The translations under genes were made by a program, and so were the position numbers. The notes under the pieces were generated by a model. The model saw only the letters and a program-made list of their open reading frames with translations, was not told the DNA's origin and did no database searches. 10,109 nt of DNA from Clostridia bacterium (GTDB taxonomy: Bacteria; Bacillota; Clostridia; Christensenellales; Aristaeellaceae): positions 1-10,109 of the forward strand of contig CAAEEC010000065.1 of assembly GCA_900754755.1 (NCBI GenBank). Reading direction: 5' to 3'. Of the stretch, positions 7,008 to 10,109 are shown piece after piece. Numbering within the stretch: position 1 is the stretch's first letter; the number at the start of each line of letters is the position of its first letter.

Positions 7008-7634
7008 TTGCGGACGGGATCCTTCGGGAGGATTCTCCCATTGGCCGCGCGAGAATTCCGGGTTCACCATATCCCCAATGCCAGCCAGGAGCAGGATGAT
7101 GCCCTGCACGCGGTGCGGCTGGATGGCATAGCAGCCTTTTTCCGCGCCACTGGCTTCGGTTACCAGGTCGGCCGCGATGAGTGGCCGCAAATGATGGTAT
7201 ACCTGCCCTGTCGAATGGTACCCGCATTCCGCCACCAATTGCGCGACGGTGCGCGGCTTTTTCAAAATGGCCAGCAGCAGGTTGAGCCTGTCGCGGCTGC
7301 CAATGCAGGCGAGCACGCGCTCCGCCGTGCGATCCTCCACGAGGGAGAGCAGGTGGTTGGCGCTGACGTCGTTTCGAATCCAGGTGGATTGGCGCCCGCC
7401 CAGGGAAAACACGCCCATGTAGGTAAGGCGGCCGCTGTCCTGGTGCGCGTTGCAGGAATCCTCCAGTTGGTCCAGCACAGCCATAATGGCAGGGTCGGGG
7501 TGCATATCGGGCATTTTGACCACGCGGCCTTTCGCTTGCGCCTCTGTCGCGGCAGGAACGCCGCCAATCCGTTGAGCGAGCGCTTGTAGCTGTTCTCGCA
7601 ATTCATCGATTTCCGCACCATAGTCTCTATCCAT
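7005..7634 (-). CDS. Winged-helix (ArsR-like) transcriptional regulator, target unknown
   Basis: A 209-residue probable DNA-binding protein. The ATG at 7634 has AAGGAGGG 7 bases upstream. Residues 5-24 (YGAEIDELREQLQALAQRIG) look like a short coiled coil, suited to dimerisation. Residues about 28-65 are probably a linker. A middle section (about 68-104, including LTYMGVFSLGGRQSTWIRND) is not recognised. Residues about 105-188 form a winged helix: RLNLLLAILKKPRTVAQLVAECGYHSTGQVYHHLRPLIAADLV shows the ArsR-like order of a helix-turn-helix followed by a wing (GAEKGCYAIQ). No cysteine pair typical of metal sensors is obvious, so metal sensing is not supported. It stands alone under its own promoter. 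Candidate targets are itself, the XRE-exporter operon 148 bases downstream, or the divergent DUF512-der genes. No terminator is seen after it, so some readthrough into the next operon is possible. Confidence 0.8.
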   Translation of the reverse strand: MDRDYGAEIDELREQLQALAQRIGGVPAATEAQAKGRVVKMPDMHPDPAIMAVLDQLEDSCNAHQDSGRLTYMGVFSLGGRQSTWIRNDVSANHLLSLVEDRTAERVLACIGSRDRLNLLLAILKKPRTVAQLVAECGYHSTGQVYHHLRPLIAADLVTEASGAEKGCYAIQPHRVQGIILLLAGIGDMVNPEFSRGQWENPPEGSRPQ

Positions 7635-7656
7635 GGAATGCCCTCCTTTTTGGGAT

Positions 7657-7670
7657 TTCGCAATTGCGTA
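7657..7670. promoter_or_regulatory. Operator-like site A at the transcription start of the winged-helix regulator
   Basis: Minus strand TACGCAATTGCGAA, with a perfect 10-bp palindrome CGCAATTGCG at its core (7659-7668). It lies at about +1 to +13 of the predicted transcript. It matches site B (7705-7718) at 11 of 14 positions, with shared pattern TACGmAATTrCGmA. It is a candidate autoregulatory site. Confidence 0.55.
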
Positions 7671-7675
7671 GTTAC

Positions 7676-7704
7676 ATTATAGCATGAATGGATTGGTTCG
7701 TCAA
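7676..7704 (-). promoter_or_regulatory. Consensus sigma-A promoter of the winged-helix regulator
   Basis: On the minus strand the -35 TTGACG (7704-7699) and -10 TATAAT (7681-7676) are separated by exactly 17 bases. The start would be near 7669, giving a leader of about 35 bases that holds the AAGGAGGG site. So strong a promoter for a regulator gene suggests that it is repressed when not needed, in keeping with the related palindromic sites on both sides. Confidence 0.85.
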
Positions 7705-7718
7705 TGCGTAATTTCGTA
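7705..7718. promoter_or_regulatory. Operator-like site B abutting the -35 of the winged-helix regulator
   Basis: Minus strand TACGAAATTACGCA, directly upstream of the -35 hexamer. It is an imperfect palindrome related to site A, with centres 48 bp apart. Two similar sites bracketing a promoter fit repression by a dimeric winged-helix protein. The match between the sites is seen; their function is inferred. Confidence 0.5.
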
Positions 7719-7750
7719 TTTTAGAATTCGTGGAATCGGATGCGGTTTTG

Positions 7751-7764
7751 CGTCGCGCGCGACG
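7751..7764. repeat. Perfect 14-bp GC-rich palindrome in the divergent intergenic region
   Basis: CGTCGCGCGCGACG reads the same on both strands. It sits 20 bases upstream of the -35 of the DUF512-der promoter and about 47 bases upstream of the -35 of the divergent regulator promoter. There is no T-run of terminator type after it. It could be a binding site for another regulator; a cruciform or chance GC-rich symmetry are alternatives. Confidence 0.5.
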
Positions 7765-7783
7765 AAATATAATCCATTCCGGC

Positions 7784-7812
7784 TTGACGGATGGCGGATT
7801 TTGGTTCATAAT
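7784..7812 (+). promoter_or_regulatory. Sigma-A promoter of the DUF512-der genes
   Basis: The -35 TTGACG (7784-7789) and -10 CATAAT (7807-7812) are separated by 17 bases. The start would be near 7819, about 26 bases before the ATG at 7845. It diverges from the promoter of the winged-helix regulator, with the two -35 boxes about 80 bases apart. Confidence 0.8.
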
Positions 7813-7844
7813 AGAATAGAGAATTTGTGAACCTGGAGGGCGCT

Positions 7845-9128
7845 ATGGCGAAGCGGATAGCGGCGTTGGAAGCGGGCGGCATCGCGGAGCAACTGGGGCT
7901 TCGCGAGGGAGACGTGCTGTTTTCCATCAACGGCGAAGCGGTGCTGGATACCATCGATTATCAGGCGCTGACGTATGAGACGCATATCGAGTTATCGACG
8001 TCGCGGGGCGACTTTTCCTTCGATAAGGAAGAATATGAGCCGCTGGGCGTTTGGCTGGAAGCGGATGGTGTGCGCCTGTGCGTGAACCATTGCCCGTTTT
8101 GCTTTGTGGATCAGTTGCCGCCACACGTGCGGGAAAGCATGCGCGTGAAGGATGACGACTGGCGGCAATCGTTGATTATGGGCAACTTTGTCACGCTTAC
8201 CAATGTGTACGGGCGCGAACTCGACCGCATCATCCGGCGCGGCGCTTCGCCCCTGTACATTTCCGTGCACGCTACGCGGCCCGAACTGCGCAGGCAATTG
8301 CTGGGCTGCGCGCGGGGAGGCGAAATTTTGGATACGCTTTCGCGCTTGAAGGAGGGTGGCATTTCCTATCATTTGCAGGCCGTGCTCTGCCCAGGGCTGA
8401 ACGATGGAGCGGCGCTGGAGGAAACGATCGCGGATCTGTGGGCGCTGCGCCCGGCGGCGCTTTCGCTGGCGCTGGTGCCCGTGGGGCTGACGAAGTTCCG
8501 CGAAGGGCTAACTCCGTTGCGCCCGTTTGCGCCGGAAGAGGCGCGCGCGGTGCTAGCGATTGCGGACCGCTGGCGCGAGAAATGCCTTCGGGAGGCGGAT
8601 ACGCGCTTTGTCTTTCCATCGGATGAGTTTTATCTGCTTGCGGGCCGGGAACTGCCGGAGGACGAGGCGTATGAGGACTACCCGCAGATCGACAATGGCG
8701 TGGGCATGCTGCGCCTGTTCGCGGAAGAATATTGCGCGGCGCACGCGCAACTGCGCCTCAAGGCGCGCAAGAGCGCGCGTGTGATCCTGGCTACGGGGGT
8801 TTCCGCCGCGCCGTTTTTTGCGGATCTTTTGCAAAAATATCCGGTGGGCAATGTGCGCGTGGAGGTGCGCGCGATTCGCAACGCGTTCTTTGGCGAAAGC
8901 GTGACGGTCGCGGGGTTGGTGACGGGCGGCGATCTGATCGCCCAGCTTTCCGGCACCCGGGCGGACGCGGTGCTCATCACCCGCACGATGCTGCGCGCGG
9001 GCGAAGAAGTATTTTTGGACGATACAACCCTGGAGCAAGTCGTGCGCGCGCTCGGCATGCCGGTGATCCCGGTGGACCGGCCGGGCGATGCGCTGGTGGA
9101 CGCGCTCACGGAGTTTTCGGAGGGATAA
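7845..9128 (+). CDS. PDZ / radical-SAM / DUF512 iron-sulfur protein
   Basis: A 427-residue member of the DUF512 family (COG1625, 'Fe-S oxidoreductase related to NifB/MoaA'). The ATG at 7845 follows GGAGGG; the in-frame GTG at 7827 has no such site. Domains: an N-terminal PDZ-like segment (residues about 8-60, including AEQLGLREGDVLFSINGEAVLDTIDYQ); a CX3CX2C cluster motif at Cys79, Cys83 and Cys86 (CVNHCPFC) expected to bind a 4Fe-4S cluster with S-adenosylmethionine; the family signature VKDDDWRQSLIMGNFVTLTN (101-120); and a C-terminal DUF512 region (about 220-427, including FFGESVTVAGLVTGGDLI and FLDDTTLEQV). The reaction and substrate are not established to my knowledge. It lies 4 bases upstream of der, the usual neighbour in Clostridia, and the der ribosome binding site lies in its last codons. 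That suggests a link to translation or ribosome assembly, but linkage alone does not prove it. Confidence 0.93.
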   Translation: MAKRIAALEAGGIAEQLGLREGDVLFSINGEAVLDTIDYQALTYETHIELSTSRGDFSFDKEEYEPLGVWLEADGVRLCVNHCPFCFVDQLPPHVRESMRVKDDDWRQSLIMGNFVTLTNVYGRELDRIIRRGASPLYISVHATRPELRRQLLGCARGGEILDTLSRLKEGGISYHLQAVLCPGLNDGAALEETIADLWALRPAALSLALVPVGLTKFREGLTPLRPFAPEEARAVLAIADRWREKCLREADTRFVFPSDEFYLLAGRELPEDEAYEDYPQIDNGVGMLRLFAEEYCAAHAQLRLKARKSARVILATGVSAAPFFADLLQKYPVGNVRVEVRAIRNAFFGESVTVAGLVTGGDLIAQLSGTRADAVLITRTMLRAGEEVFLDDTTLEQVVRALGMPVIPVDRPGDALVDALTEFSEG

Positions 9129-9132
9129 GCAT

Positions 9133-10109
9133 ATGGCAAAGCCACTGGTTGCGATTGTCGGGCGGCCCAACGTCGGCAAGAGCACGTTTTTCAACAAAAT
9201 GGCGGGCAGCCGCATTTCCATCGTGGAGGACACGCCGGGCGTAACGCGCGACCGCGTGTATGCGGATTGCGAATGGCAAAATTACAAATTTACCTTGATC
9301 GATACCGGCGGCATCGATCCGGATAGCGAAGATCCCCTGCTGCAGCAGATGCGCCGTCAGGCGGAAATCGCCATTGAAACCTGCGATGTGATCCTGTTCT
9401 TTGTGGATGGGCGGCAGGGCATGACCGCGGACGACGAGAACGTGGCGGATCTCATCCGCCGCGCGGGCAAGCCCACCATCCTGGTGGTAAACAAGATCGA
9501 TAACGTTTCGCAGTTAAATGATGTGTACGATTTCTATCAACTGGGCATGGGCGACCCGATTGGCGTGTCTTCCGTGAACCTGTTGAACTTTGGCGATTTG
9601 CTGGAGGAAGTGTGCAAATTCTTCCCTGACCCGGAGGAGGGAGAAGAGGAAGACGAGGCCGTGAAGATCGCGGTCGTCGGCAAACCGAACGTGGGCAAAT
9701 CCTCGCTGGTGAACCGGCTGCTGGGCGAGGAGCGCGTGATGGTTTCGGATATCGCAGGCACCACGCGCGACGCGATTGATACCCATTTTATGGACGAGGG
9801 CAAGGAATATGTGCTCATCGATACGGCGGGCATCCGCCGCAAGCGCGCCATCGCCTATCAATCGCTGGAACGCTTCTCTGTGGTGCGCTCGCTGGCGGCC
9901 ATCGACCGGGCGAACGTGGTGCTGTTTTTGATCGACGCCACGCAGGGCGTCACCGAGCAGGACGCGAAGATCGCCGGATATGTGGATGAGCAGGGCAAGG
10001 CGGCCATCATCGTGGTGAACAAGTGGGACGCCGTGGAAAAACAGACGGGCACGCTAGAAGAATTCTCCCGCAAAATCCGCACGGAGTTAAAGTTTATGGA
10101 TTACGCGCC
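9133..10109 (+). CDS. der: Ribosome biogenesis GTPase Der/EngA (3' end missing)
   Basis: Essential GTPase with two tandem G domains that acts in maturation of the 50S ribosomal subunit in the cytoplasm. ATG 9133 follows GGAGGG (9119-9124) by 8 bases and lies 4 bases after the upstream stop. 325 residues are visible of a usual 435-445; the missing part is the end of G domain 2 and the KH-like C-terminal domain. G domain 1: P-loop GRPNVGKS (10-17), TPGVTRD (34-40), DTGG (57-60), NKID (120-123). An acidic linker follows (residues 166-175, DPEEGEEEDE). G domain 2: GKPNVGKS (183-190), AGTTRD (208-213), DTAG (230-233), NKWD (296-299). All nucleotide-binding motifs are intact. The first-domain G5 region reads SSVN (146-149) rather than the common SA, probably ordinary lineage variation. 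The gene is expected to be co-transcribed with the DUF512 gene. Confidence 0.98.
   Translation, partial: MAKPLVAIVGRPNVGKSTFFNKMAGSRISIVEDTPGVTRDRVYADCEWQNYKFTLIDTGGIDPDSEDPLLQQMRRQAEIAIETCDVILFFVDGRQGMTADDENVADLIRRAGKPTILVVNKIDNVSQLNDVYDFYQLGMGDPIGVSSVNLLNFGDLLEEVCKFFPDPEEGEEEDEAVKIAVVGKPNVGKSSLVNRLLGEERVMVSDIAGTTRDAIDTHFMDEGKEYVLIDTAGIRRKRAIAYQSLERFSVVRSLAAIDRANVVLFLIDATQGVTEQDAKIAGYVDEQGKAAIIVVNKWDAVEKQTGTLEEFSRKIRTELKFMDYA

Noticed and set aside
6943-7131. Small plus-strand frame (62 residues) as a possible exported peptide
   Set aside because: It overlaps the inverted repeat, the tandem repeat and the 3' end of the regulator gene on the other strand. No ribosome binding site or leader-peptide features were seen.
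8553-9233. 226-residue minus-strand open frame across the DUF512-der junction
   Set aside because: It is opposite two solid genes, Arg/His-rich, with no domain or ribosome binding site.
9133-9630. Der first G domain with SSVN in place of the usual SA at G5
   Set aside because: All other nucleotide-binding motifs are intact, and this loop is tolerant of change, so it is most likely lineage variation rather than a defect.

Overview
The window reads as a chromosomal segment from a GC-rich Gram-positive bacterium of the class Clostridia. The exact family cannot be told from sequence alone. Supporting signs are strong AGGAGG-type ribosome binding sites, consensus sigma-A promoters, an LplC/YtcP-type sugar-import module, and a DUF512 radical-SAM gene directly upstream of der, a gene pair typical of Clostridia. 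No rRNA, tRNA, CRISPR array, insertion sequence or phage gene was seen. There is no gene-free stretch over 300 bases.

Layout. (1) Positions 1-2320, plus strand: the 3' part of a carbohydrate ABC permease, then its extracellular solute-binding protein, ending at a strong intrinsic terminator (2278-2320). (2) Positions 2338-6856, minus strand: a three-gene operon read from right to left. It encodes an XRE-type regulator with a second winged-helix-like domain, then two full-length ABC half-exporters (TMD+NBD), each junction being a 4-bp ATGA stop/start overlap. Its promoter (6888-6916) has an extended -10, and a perfect 13-bp inverted repeat covers its -35. (3) Positions 7005-7634, minus strand: a winged-helix (ArsR-like) regulator with its own consensus promoter, bracketed by two related 14-bp palindromic sites. 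Three in-frame TAG stops lie in a 12-bp tandem repeat at its 3' end. (4) Positions 7845-10109, plus strand: a PDZ/radical-SAM/DUF512 protein followed after 4 bases by der (engA), which runs off the right edge. This pair has a consensus promoter divergent from the regulator in (3).

How the parts fit. The left module imports a sugar or oligosaccharide. The middle operon most likely makes one heterodimeric exporter under its own local regulator; the cargo (drug, peptide or lipid) is not revealed. The right module is housekeeping: Der is the essential two-G-domain GTPase of 50S ribosome assembly, and the DUF512 protein is a conserved but poorly characterised iron-sulfur enzyme candidate. No clearly new multi-gene system is visible. 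The most rewarding parts are the regulatory DNA around the two minus-strand regulators, the tightly coupled regulator-exporter operon, and the uncharacterised radical-SAM protein.
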